Part shown: piece by piece, positions 1-8,993 of the stretch
Layout of the letters: every line of letters starts with the position of its first letter
Numbering within the stretch: the first letter of the stretch is position 1
Assembly (NCBI GenBank): GCA_937625935.1
Contig: OW569346.1
Span: 310,001-374,000, forward strand
DNA: 64,000 nucleotides
Origin: Tetramitus jugosus
Lineage: Eukaryota; Heterolobosea; Eutetramitea; Acrasida; Vahlkampfiidae
Direction: 5' to 3'
Made by a program: the position numbers and the translations under genes
The notes under the pieces: generated by a model
The model's database searches: none
Told to the model about the DNA's origin: nothing
Seen by the model: the letters and a program-made list of their open reading frames with translations, nothing else

Positions 1-816
1 GTTTATGGTACTGTTTTTTGTCGATCTGATTTCAAGGATCGTGTCAAGGAGGTTTTTAAAGTAAAGGACTCTAAGCAATTGTCCGCGGCCAACCGAACGA
101 AAATCTTCCAACAGTTGGATGCAGCCACAGAAGACATTTCCTACTTTGTAAACGTTGTGTCTGCAGATGAAATTTCACAAAAGATGCTGCGCCGTCAAAA
201 GTATTCCTTGAATCAGATTTCGTTCGATTGTGCCATTAGTTTGATTGAACAGGTGGTTCAAGAATTGGCAAGGAGGAGTGCTGATGATTCCAATGGCGTG
301 CGGCATGTGCTCCAAGAGGTGTATGTGGACACTGTGGGCAAGCCTGCCAAGTATCAGAGTCTGCTTGAGGAGAAGTTTCCTCTGATTGATGACATTCAAG
401 TGGCTGCCAAGGCTGATGACTTGTTTCCTATTGTTTCAGCTTCTTCTATCATTGCAAAAGTGGTTAGAGATAATATGATTGAGGGATTGTCTGCTGATAA
501 GATTGGATCGGGTTATCCGGGAGATAAACATACAAAGGATTGGTTGGATGAGAATGCTGATGAGGTGTTTGGATTTGATGCGAGGTTGGTTCGTTTCTCG
601 TGGAGTACGATTCCAAAACTCATGAGTGACGACAAATTTGCAACAATTGAATGGAGTGATGACGAAGAGGATGAGGACTCACAACAGACAAGCATGTTCA
701 GTTTTGCCGTGGCAGGAAAGAATACGAGGATGACTGAAGAGCAAAGAGACACAAGTCTTAAACACCGAGACGATTTCTACAAGTCTAGAGGACTGAATAT
801 TGTAACAAACTTTTAA
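1..816 (+). CDS. RNASEH2A: Ribonuclease H2 subunit A, C-terminal part (5' end outside window)
   Basis: Catalytic subunit of eukaryotic RNase H2 (type II RNase H), which cleaves RNA in RNA-DNA hybrids and nicks at single ribonucleotides in DNA. The frame is open from base 1, giving 271 residues to the TAA at 814-816. Visible family motifs are VKDSKQLS near the left edge, the YVDTVGKPAKYQ block with a conserved active-site Asp, and AKADDLFPIVSASSIIAKVVRD. These are followed by the GSGYPGD, VFGFDARLVRFSW and terminal acidic region seen in eukaryotic A subunits. The N-terminal DEAGRG-type catalytic segment lies before the window, so the gene is partial here. The C-terminus carries an acidic D/E/S stretch and a basic tail. 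The family assignment is firm. Confidence 0.93.
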   Translation, partial: VYGTVFCRSDFKDRVKEVFKVKDSKQLSAANRTKIFQQLDAATEDISYFVNVVSADEISQKMLRRQKYSLNQISFDCAISLIEQVVQELARRSADDSNGVRHVLQEVYVDTVGKPAKYQSLLEEKFPLIDDIQVAAKADDLFPIVSASSIIAKVVRDNMIEGLSADKIGSGYPGDKHTKDWLDENADEVFGFDARLVRFSWSTIPKLMSDDKFATIEWSDDEEDEDSQQTSMFSFAVAGKNTRMTEEQRDTSLKHRDDFYKSRGLNIVTNF

Positions 817-926
817 CCAATACAACACCAAAAGGTGTGGAGTACTTTGCTGTTTCCATTATACTTAATGCCAGTTTTGTGAACCTTTTATGGTGGTGTA
901 ATTCAACACGAACTATCCAAATATGA

Positions 927-966
927 GGTGAATTCCCGTAAAACCAGTTGTGAGCGGGAATTCACC
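927..966. repeat. 12-bp perfect inverted repeat (hairpin)
   Basis: GGTGAATTCCCG at 927-938 is repeated in reverse complement, CGGGAATTCACC, at 955-966, with a 16-base spacer. It lies 111 bases after the RNASEH2A stop and 129 bases before the next start. It could be a hairpin in a transcript end or a dyad binding site. The right arm reads GCGGGAA, which resembles an E2F/DP core. Function is not known. Confidence 0.7.
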
Positions 967-1094
967 GTTTGCGAGGAGTTTTGTTTCTACAGTGAGGTCA
1001 TTTCTTGGTGTGAAAGACCACTGATACCTTTCCAACAAGATCCTCCATCGACCTCTATCACTACAAACATAGATATCTTTACTTCACAAGAGAT

Positions 1095-1989
1095 ATGGTT
1101 GTGACAACAAAGACCAGTATCAAACCGCGCCCAAGTTCTGCCTCTCATCAGCGTCCAAAGTTAAACTCGAATTCTTGGAATCACAGTGGAAAAGCGACAG
1201 GCTCCAAATATTTGGAATCAAAAGACAAGCATTCAAAGAAGGAATCAAGATTTGTTCCTCGATTAGTAAATGTAAGTTACTTCGACGATCGTCATCATCC
1301 TCTTTTGCGAGACTCACACTATCATGTTGATATGTCATTCATAGGATGGTACGAGGAAGAAGATTATTGGGAGGGAAGTTCCAGACCATGGAGATATTGT
1401 TGGTCACAAAAAGTATGTTGTCGACGAAAAGAGCCCTCCCAGAGGAAAGATAACCTTCAACAATAAGAGAAACTATCAGAGTCCTGATCCAGGTCTCCGC
1501 CTCCATTTGAAGCGAGGTGAAGAAGATCGATACAAATCAAATTGGGCGTTGGACGGTTCACTAGTTGGTCCAGAGTCCCCTATTCCCAGAAGAAGGTGCA
1601 TTACACCGTCACAGACATTCCTATCGAATACAAGGACTGAAAAATCAGATCTTGTAGGAGTTCAACGAAAAGGAAGGCCTCAGAGTGCACCTCGAACGTC
1701 ACAATCCACTGAAGGTCTCTTGGATTACGAACCAGAAAAGTATAAAGGACTTGCTCAGGTTGAGTATCAACACTTTATCGGACAAGGCAACAGAAAGAGG
1801 ATTGCATCAGAACTGCTCAGATGCAGCACTTTCGATCCTTTCTCAACTGCCAGTTCCTCTACCTCCATTCTTCTTCCTGCTACTCATTACATCTTTTCCT
1901 CTGGTTCGAGCATGGAGATGCCAATAAGGCCTCGTGCTCTGTTGACATCCAATTCGAGTGGAGTGTCCTCTTCCTTGTCATGGTCATGA
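1095..1989 (+). CDS. Unknown two-exon protein, 273 aa
   Basis: Predicted as join(1095..1271,1345..1989). A 73-base intron runs from GTAAGT at 1272 to ATAG at 1344. Splicing joins two separate open frames in phase after codon 59 and gives one continuous 273-residue frame, which is the main support for a real gene. The protein is basic and rich in Ser, Arg and Pro, with a K/S/H-rich N-terminus and PRRR and KRGEED segments. No membrane segment, signal peptide or known domain is visible. The first ATG after upstream stops was taken as start. It may be a disordered cytoskeletal or nuclear protein, but the sequence does not show which. Confidence 0.6.
1272..1344 (+). other. Spliceosomal intron, 73 nt
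   Basis: The donor is GTAAGT and the acceptor is CATTCATAG. Removing it restores the reading frame between the two halves of the unknown gene at 1095-1989. Confidence 0.7.
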
Positions 1990-2077
1990 AAAAAATGTGA
2001 TCACAAAAATAACCAGTTGTTGTCAAATGATACTGTACTAATAAATAATAATAATAATTTTATCTCACATAGTACAT

Positions 2078-2404
2078 CTATTTGTGATCCTGTTTACTGT
2101 CCAATGTCTTTTGACCAGTCAAAATGTGGAACCACATGACCCAGTCACCAGCAAACGAATAGAATGGATGCTTGAACGTGGCAGGCTTGTTCTTTTCAAT
2201 GAAAAAATGACCGACCCAGGCAAAGGCGTATCCCATGACCACAGCAACAGGGAACAACAACCAATTCTTTGAAAAGAGGGCAGTGAGCAGCACAAGCAGA
2301 GACAGAGTAGTGCCTACAAAGTGGAGACCTCTGTTCACAGGATGGGAGTGTTCCTTCAAGTAGAAGGGATAAAAATCAGAAAAGGACTTGAATTTGCTGC
2401 TCAT
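2078..2404 (-). CDS. Mpo1-like (DUF962) ER membrane protein, 108 aa
   Basis: This small protein matches the DUF962/YGL010w family, whose yeast member Mpo1 is an ER iron-dependent dioxygenase in alpha-oxidation of 2-hydroxy fatty acids. Visible hallmarks are the N-terminal SFSDFYPFYLKEHSHPVNR segment with HxHPxNRxxH, two hydrophobic segments around residues 33-65, and the following WVGHFFIEKNKPATFKHP block ending in a W-F-H cluster. The conserved histidines are the expected metal ligands. At 108 residues it is short compared with yeast Mpo1 but normal for many single-module homologues. The gene converges with the unknown gene ending at 1989. The enzymatic role is inferred from the family. Confidence 0.83.
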   Translation of the reverse strand: MSSKFKSFSDFYPFYLKEHSHPVNRGLHFVGTTLSLLVLLTALFSKNWLLFPVAVVMGYAFAWVGHFFIEKNKPATFKHPFYSFAGDWVMWFHILTGQKTLDSKQDHK

Positions 2405-3713
2405 TGTTGGGATGAATTGAGGTTGTGTGTGGTTCGTTTTCTTGTGGGTGTGGCAAGAGAGATCAAAAGCTTTTTTGCTTGCTGCCTTCTAAAGGAAAAA
2501 ATTTACCGACGTCAATGACAATGGACAAGAGGATTCTGATTAAGGCCTGATATCTTTTATATTCCGCAGGTGTGAAATTCCTAAAGAAGTTTCATATTGT
2601 GTGGCAAACTCAATTCGAAACATGACTCCCTTAAGGCCATGTTGGTTTTGATTGGGATCATCCAATTCCCCTTACAATCCCATTGCAATTTAAACTGGAG
2701 ATCAGCCAATCACATTAGTTGGCAACCAATTTCAAGCATATCTTTCGTCACCACATCTCTTTCGCTGTTTCTCTTTCGCTTGATTGTTGGATGACAGGAT
2801 AGCTGTGTGTTCTGCACGCAGCAATCTCATTCATTGTATCAGTAGTTCTTCTCTGATATCAATCTTAGAATGGGCAATTCGGGTCATAAGTCCTGTGTTC
2901 GATCAATCTCAACAGTTACGAGCGATGAGGTTTACAAAGAAAAGTTACTCGGTTGAAGCTATCTAAAACTTGGGTTCACTAAGCTGACGCTGCTATCTCC
3001 AGTTCACGAACGATACCAGCAGGTTGGTCTACTCTCCTAAGGAGGGAGTATTTTCGCTTCTCCAGGACATAATTTTTCGTTGGGGTCCTGATATGAGTAT
3101 TGTTCTTGCTAGTGCTCGTTGAAGTCCCGTCACCTGCATTTACAGCGGAAAATACGAATTTTTCCGATGACAGCCAGTTGTATTGATGGAATAGATTCAA
3201 GGTTACCGGCGACTCAAGTCCTCTATAGCATGAACTGTAGTGAGACGGGCCAATAGGTGATGGGAGAATCTCTGTTGCCCTCAAAAGTGCATTTGTTTAA
3301 ATGGACAGTCGTCCAACGGAGCATTTGGATGACTTCACATACTTTTTAGGAAAAGAAAACCCATGTTTCCTCCTGGATATTCCATAAAAAGAGACAACAG
3401 GTGTTGAGAATCGTAAGAGACGCAGTTATTATTATATAAGATTCTATTCCAAGCTAATTATTGTACTTGGCCGTCATCCAGATGGTCTGAATAATGCTTG
3501 TTTAGGGATGAACCCTATCCAGCCATACGGGATGATCTTGCAAGCTACATTATCTGTTTTTTGTCTGTTTGCATTGGTAAGTGTCAATTTTTGGACTGTA
3601 TTCTGGTGTGTTTAAAAAGATAGGTGATTTTAGGTGTTTCAACGATACCACAACAACCCACAAAGAAGTACAAACCAATAATACCATACCAACTCATTCA
3701 TTAGAAACTAGTC
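2405..3713. other. 1.3-kb stretch without a supportable gene
   Basis: This gap separates the Mpo1-like gene (minus strand) from the secreted protein gene at 3714, so it should hold both 5' regions. Short open frames occur on both strands, the longest being 2979-3284 on the minus strand, but none has a recognisable domain. A 28-codon frame starting MGNSGHK at 2870 looks like a myristoylation start but has no visible continuation. No tRNA B box, snRNA or rRNA signature was seen. Confidence 0.5.
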
Positions 3714-4562
3714 ATGAAGTTCCAACTTGTTATCGCTTGCCTGTTAGCTTTGATTTACTCTGCTATCGCGGTTTCTATTTCTGTAGATATTACTGCGTCC
3801 AAGGATGCCCAGGTGACATATCAATCCAAGGCATGTCCCTATCCAACCTGCTCCAACCAAGGAGCATCCACCTCTATCGTCATTGGAAACTATGAAATTA
3901 CTAGTGAGGGTTACTTTGGATTTTCTCTTTCTTCCATTCCATCCACTGCCAATATTCTGTCCGCCAAACTCAAATTACCTTCTGGTTTCTCTCCATATGG
4001 ATCTCAACCAATTACATTGACGGTCAACCAAATAGTTGATAACTCTGCTTGGTCTGAATCTACTATCGTCTGGGACAACAAGCCTTCTTTCAGTCCAAGT
4101 GCTCTCGGTACTACCTCTTTCGTCGCTCCAGGCCCAGCTGATCCTTTGGATGTTACATCTGCTGTTTCTGGTGCTCGCATTACTGGTTCTATCGGATTTA
4201 GAGTTGTAACTTCTTTGAATGTGTTCCTCCACTCTAAGGAGTCTGGAAACGGAGCAATTTTAACTGTGGAGTACGAAGAATCAACTGCTGTAACTCCTTC
4301 TTGTAATTGTCCAACTGGAACCCAATGTTGCCAAAACATTTGCTACAATCCAAGCGCACACGCTTGCTTGAATGGAATGTTGTGTCCTTTAGGAACCCAG
4401 AGATGTGGTGATAGCTGTTTCGATCCTACCAAGTACACATGCTCCCAAACAGGTAACACGCTCTGTCCTGTTGATACTGTTCCTTGCGGAGCTGCTTGTA
4501 TTGACACCAAGGTTTATCAGTGCTGTAACGATGTCATTCGAAGTCTTTCAGATCAATGCTAA
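3714..4562 (+). CDS. Secreted DNRLRE-domain protein with C-terminal CBM52-like Cys modules
   Basis: A 282-residue extracellular protein. A clear signal peptide (MKFQLVIACLLALIYSAIAV) is followed by a beta-sandwich of the DNRLRE/CBM96 type, about residues 23-190. Typical features are TASKDAQV near its start, the YFGFSLSSIPSTANILSAKLKL strand pair, the W-SE-STIVWDNKPS box, and HSKESGNGAILTVEY at its end. The C-terminal 90 residues hold three cysteine modules of the form CG-x-x-C-x-P-x-x-Y-x-C-x-x-G-x-x-LCP, like the Carb_bind (CBM52) module of fungal endo-1,3-beta-glucanases. The same module makes up the three tandem genes at 17611-21114. A cell-surface or cyst-wall lectin role is plausible, but no catalytic domain is present. 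Confidence 0.85.
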   Translation: MKFQLVIACLLALIYSAIAVSISVDITASKDAQVTYQSKACPYPTCSNQGASTSIVIGNYEITSEGYFGFSLSSIPSTANILSAKLKLPSGFSPYGSQPITLTVNQIVDNSAWSESTIVWDNKPSFSPSALGTTSFVAPGPADPLDVTSAVSGARITGSIGFRVVTSLNVFLHSKESGNGAILTVEYEESTAVTPSCNCPTGTQCCQNICYNPSAHACLNGMLCPLGTQRCGDSCFDPTKYTCSQTGNTLCPVDTVPCGAACIDTKVYQCCNDVIRSLSDQC

Positions 4563-4627
4563 GTATTACAGGATACTCCTCCTGACCATTGTAAATACCT
4601 CGACTCCCTATCTATCATATTTAAGTT

Positions 4628-4635
4628 TGTAAATA
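4628..4635 (+). promoter_or_regulatory. TGTAAATA element in 3' UTR
   Basis: TGTAAATA lies 66 bases after the stop of the DNRLRE gene and is followed by AATCAT. It fits both a PUF-protein site (UGUANAUA) and a variant poly(A) signal. The same 8-mer recurs after five other plus-strand genes in the window. Confidence 0.45.
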
Positions 4636-4811
4636 AATCATTGTTATAGATCATCCATGGAAATGTTTCCAAGTGTATGGCCATCAAAAAATCTAACAAG
4701 GTTGCAGCAGGTAATCTAATCTTTGGATGAAAAGTAATAGTTCATGAAGAACTTTTCCATTGGAAAAGAACCATCGAAATACTTACATTAGTTCACAAGG
4801 GATTTATTATT

Positions 4812-5825
4812 TTACATTGATTTCTTGATGTTTTGAGCAGTTTTCTTCGCATGATCCTTCATCTCACCAGCCTTTTTTTCAACCTGCTTCACAATCTTCT
4901 CCTCTTCCATCAAGTTAGATAAACCCCCTTTGGCAGAGTCAACAACACTTCTCACAACTGGAACAACATTTTCTTGAACTACATCGTTCAACGTACCAGC
5001 TGTCTTGCCCATCATTTCCTTTGCTTCGTTCACATACTCTGAAGTGACCTCTGTTGCTTTTTGAACAGCATCAGATGCCTTTTCCTTGATGATTGGTGCT
5101 GTTTCTTGAACTTTTTCCACAGTTTTATCGATAATGCCCTTTGCTGTTTGAGCTGCTTGAGTTGCACCTTGAGAGATCTTTTCCTTGATAATAGGAGCAT
5201 TCTCCTTTATCGATTCTCCGACAATCTCTGCATACTCTCGAGTCACTCCTGCAGTGTTTGAAATAACTTCCCTCGTGGCTTCAGCTGTCTTACCAGCGAT
5301 TCCTTTTGTGATCTCTGATGCTGTTTGAACCATCTCCACTGTCTTTTCTGCCATGATTGGAACCTGTGTCTCCACAGTTTCCTTCACATCGCTTGCCACT
5401 TGGGAAATCTTGTTCGTGGCAATGTCAATTGCTTCCCTTGTTTTAATTGCTGCCTCGTTACCGAAAATCTCAGCATTCTTCACCATATTCCTTACTCTGT
5501 CGCTTACAATTGGCATATTTTTGTAAATGGAATCGCGGATGGCTCGCTTGATTTTTGGAGGAATTTTCATATTTCTGACTTGTTCCTCTAGATTGATCCC
5601 GTGTGGTTCGTCATTGTTGAGATCTCTGTTGCGGAAACGAAGTGGTCTCTCTGTCGCAACAAGTGATAATGAAAACACGAGTAGGGTCAGGGCTGTCAAG
5701 ATTAGTGCTATTGTAGTTCGATTTTGCATTCTGTCTGATGTTATAGAAGGGTCGTTCGAGGGTTTCTGTTTCTTTCTTTTGTTGAGCTTCTGTGGAACGA
5801 GTTCAAGATGAGTTTTTATTCCCAT
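4812..5825 (-). CDS. LEA-like amphipathic helix-repeat protein with N-terminal hydrophobic segment
   Basis: From residue about 90 to the end this 337-residue protein is almost entirely Lys/Glu/Ala/Thr-rich helix. It has loosely repeated 11-residue units of the type KTAEATREVI, QVxETAPIIKEK and TAKGIIDKTVEK. This is the pattern of group 3 LEA proteins and apolipoprotein-like helices. Before it, a hydrophobic run (IALILTALTLLVFSLSLV) lies about 10 residues after a second Met at 5729. Starting there gives a classic signal peptide and a 305-residue secreted protein. Starting at 5825 puts a basic 40-residue tail in front and would suggest a type II anchor. Initiation at 5729 is slightly favoured. 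Desiccation or lipid-surface roles are suggested only by composition. A short CTTTTCC/GGAAAAG hairpin (4754-4770) lies between this gene and its convergent neighbour. Confidence 0.78.
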   Translation of the reverse strand: MGIKTHLELVPQKLNKRKKQKPSNDPSITSDRMQNRTTIALILTALTLLVFSLSLVATERPLRFRNRDLNNDEPHGINLEEQVRNMKIPPKIKRAIRDSIYKNMPIVSDRVRNMVKNAEIFGNEAAIKTREAIDIATNKISQVASDVKETVETQVPIMAEKTVEMVQTASEITKGIAGKTAEATREVISNTAGVTREYAEIVGESIKENAPIIKEKISQGATQAAQTAKGIIDKTVEKVQETAPIIKEKASDAVQKATEVTSEYVNEAKEMMGKTAGTLNDVVQENVVPVVRSVVDSAKGGLSNLMEEEKIVKQVEKKAGEMKDHAKKTAQNIKKSM

Positions 5826-5955
5826 GCTTTCGATTACCCCAAAGAATAATTAGCTCCTTATGTTCCAAATATGACTTTGGGTTTTTTTGTAAGGTATCGC
5901 GGAGTTTTACAAAAGAGCGAATACAACATTCAAAAGAATATATTGTTGTGCAAAA

Positions 5956-6771
5956 TTATTGTTCCTCTCCTTGCATTTGGAAATGTTTAGCCAACAAATT
6001 ATCCCTCCAAGCTATTAAGTCTTGATACTGTTCCTCCAGTGGATCAGTGGCTGCTAACCTACTTGCCTTTGACAGCTTCAAGTACTGATCATCCATTGGT
6101 TTCAACAACTGCAATGCAGCCGCAATTGTAATATCAGCAAAAGTGAACTGATCTCCCACCATGTACTGTCGATTACCCTCCTTCAAGTGCTCTCTCACTT
6201 CATCAAGGTGTCGTGTAGCGATTTTTTGGTTGCCTTCAATCGTGTTCGCCGTGCGACCATCTTGCTCATTCGCGTACTTGTTGACAATGTAGCCTACTGC
6301 ACTTGAATAGACGCAACGAGACACGAAACCAAATGTTTTGGCCCAAGAAGGCAATAACTCTTGTTGGAGCTCTTCACTCTGCGCAGAACGCATCATGCCA
6401 GTGATTCTCAATGGATCCAAGATGGCATCGGACGTTTGAATCCATTTTTCAATCTCAGCTTCATGTTCTGAGGGAAATAGCTTTGGAGCTGCACTAGTGC
6501 TATTGTGATGATCAGCAAACTTTGCAATGTCCACAGAATCAGCCAACACTTGTTGCTGTTCAACGAACATGACTGGTACTGTAATTTGGCCGGACCATTT
6601 TCCCATTTTGTAACGCAACCATGGCTCACTTATTTTTGGAGTGTATTCCGTGTAGGAGTAGGGGATGCCGTGATGACCCAGCGCCCAACGTGCGCGTAAG
6701 CTCCAAGGGGAGAAACGAATGCACACGAGTTGGATGTTCGATTTGTCCAGTTGTTGTTCTTGTTGACTCAT
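5956..6771 (-). CDS. Glutathione S-transferase-like protein, 271 aa
   Basis: The N-terminal half has a thioredoxin-fold GST_N pattern. It begins IRFSPWSLRARWALGHHGIPY, where the S-P-W-S replaces the usual S/Y or CPxC active-site segment, and continues to the TVPVMFVEQQQVLADS cis-Pro and substrate loop. The C-terminal half is helical and contains YMVGDQFTFADITIAAAL, matching the GST_C 'F-x-x-A-D-I' N-capping box. The start at 6771 (MSQQEQ) is the first ATG in frame. Length is slightly above the 200-240 residue norm because of an insert near residues 130-190. Conjugation activity is not certain, since some GST-fold proteins are non-enzymatic. Confidence 0.8.
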   Translation of the reverse strand: MSQQEQQLDKSNIQLVCIRFSPWSLRARWALGHHGIPYSYTEYTPKISEPWLRYKMGKWSGQITVPVMFVEQQQVLADSVDIAKFADHHNSTSAAPKLFPSEHEAEIEKWIQTSDAILDPLRITGMMRSAQSEELQQELLPSWAKTFGFVSRCVYSSAVGYIVNKYANEQDGRTANTIEGNQKIATRHLDEVREHLKEGNRQYMVGDQFTFADITIAAALQLLKPMDDQYLKLSKASRLAATDPLEEQYQDLIAWRDNLLAKHFQMQGEEQ

Positions 6772-6954
6772 GGAAGTGACTTTGCTTGATATTTTCAAGT
6801 GTGTTGTGTTGTGTTTTGATTGGGATCTCTTCAACAGAATCTCATGCCAGTTTTATGCCGCGGCAACTGTTCTGCCTATCCCATGAGTTCATCCTCCTTT
6901 TCGAAGAGCCGCATGTTTGGTATTTGTGCGCAAGGATTCTTCATTTTTTTTATT

Positions 6955-7362
6955 TTACAACTCTTGTTTGTCATCGAGTTTTTGTTTCTTCTTTGGGGAT
7001 TCTTCGAGCTCTTCTGAAGAGGTGGTTGCAACCTCAACAACACTTTGATTCACTTCTGAAGAAGCTTCTTGTGGCACAAGTTCTTTGTCCACTGAAGTAG
7101 AGAGCTCACCACTCTGTGTGTTGCTCTCTTGTTCTCTAGGTCTTTTGTTGTCGTTCATCACTGGAGAGTGATCAGCAACAGCAGGCACTCCATCAACTTG
7201 AGAGCTCACAGACTCAACTTCTTTTTCTTGTGGTTGAGAAGTTTCAGAGGGGCTGGCTTGGTCCAAAAGGGGTGAACAACTTGATTCAACTTGTTGTATT
7301 TCAGTTTGGCTTGACTCCTTTGTGATGATATCGACAGCAGATTGGGATAGAACTTGGCTCAT
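6955..7362 (-). CDS. Small acidic Ser/Glu-rich protein with NLS-like motifs
   Basis: The 135-residue frame is open from ATG at 7362. It is rich in Ser, Gln, Glu and Val and has no predicted folded domain. Two basic clusters, NKRPREQE near residue 72 and SPKKKQKLDD near the end, look like a split nuclear localisation signal. The low complexity and lack of family resemblance leave function open. It sits head-to-tail between the GST-like and NHL genes on the same strand, with roughly 180-220 bases on each side, so it probably has its own promoter. The C-terminal KQEL resembles an ER retrieval signal, but no signal peptide exists. Confidence 0.6.
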   Translation of the reverse strand: MSQVLSQSAVDIITKESSQTEIQQVESSCSPLLDQASPSETSQPQEKEVESVSSQVDGVPAVADHSPVMNDNKRPREQESNTQSGELSTSVDKELVPQEASSEVNQSVVEVATTSSEELEESPKKKQKLDDKQEL

Positions 7363-7586
7363 GGTAGAAATTAGCTCTTGGGCGGTAGTTATCGAATTGA
7401 GTGTATTTAGTGTATTGGTTATTTGGGTGTATTTAGTGTATGTGGTTGTTGTAGGTTTTTTGAGCTCGTTTTTATAGGGTTGGCAAGCGTAGAGGTGTGG
7501 CAGGTGAACGTCAGCAGTTCGTGCAACATCTGGAATTTTTTTGGTTAATTGTTTGTATTTACAATGAATTTGGGCGCGAACAGTTC

Positions 7587-8786
7587 CTACAGTATTTCGT
7601 ACACGTGCAGAGTGGAACCGGAGAGCTCTGTGACAAGCAAATGGTTGTCAGATGTGACACAGATACCACTGGGCCACTTGGCATCATGTAAATCCCAACT
7701 GGACAAAAACCGTCTCTCTTTCGCATCAAACGCAAGTATCTTGTTGTTCCTTGCGTCACACACAAGTAAAAGTCCAGAGTTCGTCAAAGTCATGCACTCT
7801 GGCTGGAAGTCATTTCCTTCATCATCCTTATGCGTAATACTGAACAAGTATTGGCCTTCTTGATCAAACGCTTGCAGCCTGCAGTTGTGTTCATCACTCA
7901 CAATGATCATACCATCACTCGTAACAGCAATATCACACGGTGTATTGAATTTGCCAATCTCTGATGATCCCTTTCTCCATCCTCTGCCCTCCTCACCAGC
8001 GCCAATTGCACGCTTGAAATTTCCTTCACAATCAAAAATCTGTATCCGGTGGTTGCACGAATCAACAACATAAATGTTGTCGTGGCTGTCCACAGCAACT
8101 CCCGAAGGCCCTTCAAATTGTCCATTGTCGCAGCCATTAGAACCAAACGATTTGATAAATGTGAAGTCCTTAGCCAAAAACATTTGGATACAATGATTGT
8201 CGCCATCACCCACAATCAGAACCCCCTTGGAATTGACAACTACACCATGAGGGAACCGAAACTGACCTTGATTGGAACCTTTCATTCCCAATGATTGAAT
8301 AGACGTTCCACCACCTCCACCATCTGTACTCACACTTGTTGCATCATAGACTTGAATCCGATGATTGTCACAATCACTCACAAAAATTTTACCGGTCGAG
8401 CGATCGCAAGTCACAAAGTATGGATTCCTGAATTGACCTATTCCTCGACCCAGAGATCCCACTTGTTGTTTGAACCGTATGGAAAAACTTTTATCCCTTT
8501 TCTTTTCTTCTGTAACTGACTCATCGGTGCTAGCTGCGGGCATAGTATTTCGATTTATCCGATCTGGGGAGTTGGGCTTTTCGTCGGAGGAATCTTGAGG
8601 GCTTTTGGTCTGTTGGTCAAAATCATAGTGTAATTTGTCGCTTGTTTGTTCATTGTCGCATGATTCAGTTTTTATCTCTTTTCTGGGTCTTTCAAGGCTG
8701 TTGTCATTGGAATGGACATTGGCATGTTCCAAGTCATCGGTTTCATCATCTGTTCGACTTCTCTTCTTTGAGGAATCAACTGGCAT
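7587..8786 (-). CDS. NHL-repeat six-bladed beta-propeller protein
   Basis: A 399-residue protein. The first 110 residues are charged and disordered and carry SKKRSR and RPRKEIK basic clusters. The rest holds six NHL blades in a row. The first three show the full signature G-x-G-Q-F-x-x-P-x-G-V-A-V-[DN]-x-x-G-x-I-x-V-x-D-x-x-N-x-R-I-Q-V-F; the fourth contains an insert (GEEGRGWRKGSSEIG), and the last two are degenerate. NHL propellers usually bind proteins or RNA, as in TRIM-NHL and Brat proteins. Here there is no RING, B-box or filamin domain, so only the binding platform can be called. The start was placed at 8786, the first ATG of the frame. Confidence 0.87.
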   Translation of the reverse strand: MPVDSSKKRSRTDDETDDLEHANVHSNDNSLERPRKEIKTESCDNEQTSDKLHYDFDQQTKSPQDSSDEKPNSPDRINRNTMPAASTDESVTEEKKRDKSFSIRFKQQVGSLGRGIGQFRNPYFVTCDRSTGKIFVSDCDNHRIQVYDATSVSTDGGGGGTSIQSLGMKGSNQGQFRFPHGVVVNSKGVLIVGDGDNHCIQMFLAKDFTFIKSFGSNGCDNGQFEGPSGVAVDSHDNIYVVDSCNHRIQIFDCEGNFKRAIGAGEEGRGWRKGSSEIGKFNTPCDIAVTSDGMIIVSDEHNCRLQAFDQEGQYLFSITHKDDEGNDFQPECMTLTNSGLLLVCDARNNKILAFDAKERRFLSSWDLHDAKWPSGICVTSDNHLLVTELSGSTLHVYEIL

Positions 8787-8993
8787 GAGGTGAAAACGCA
8801 CGGGACTTCACAGTAAGTAACAAGAAGACACAAGAAGAGGGTGTTATATTGATTTTATAGGCCATGAAACGCGATACCTTCCAATGCTTTCTGCTGGGGG
8901 AAGGGCCTTAATTCTCCGCCAGAACAATTTTGGCGATTCTAGAAGAGTCAATGGGAGCAGAATAGGTCACACGGGCGAGCAATGAGAAGATAT

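Noticed and set aside
2870-2956. Short frame beginning MGNSGHK, like an N-myristoylated protein
   Set aside because: Only 28 codons, with no clear splice donor and acceptor pair leading to a second exon.
2979-3284. 101-codon open frame on the minus strand
   Set aside because: Composition and lack of any domain or neighbour support look like chance. It lies in a gap that probably holds promoters. Left as unexplained DNA.
6955-6966. C-terminal KQEL as an ER retrieval signal
   Set aside because: The protein has no signal peptide and carries nuclear-type basic clusters, so the tetrapeptide is probably accidental.
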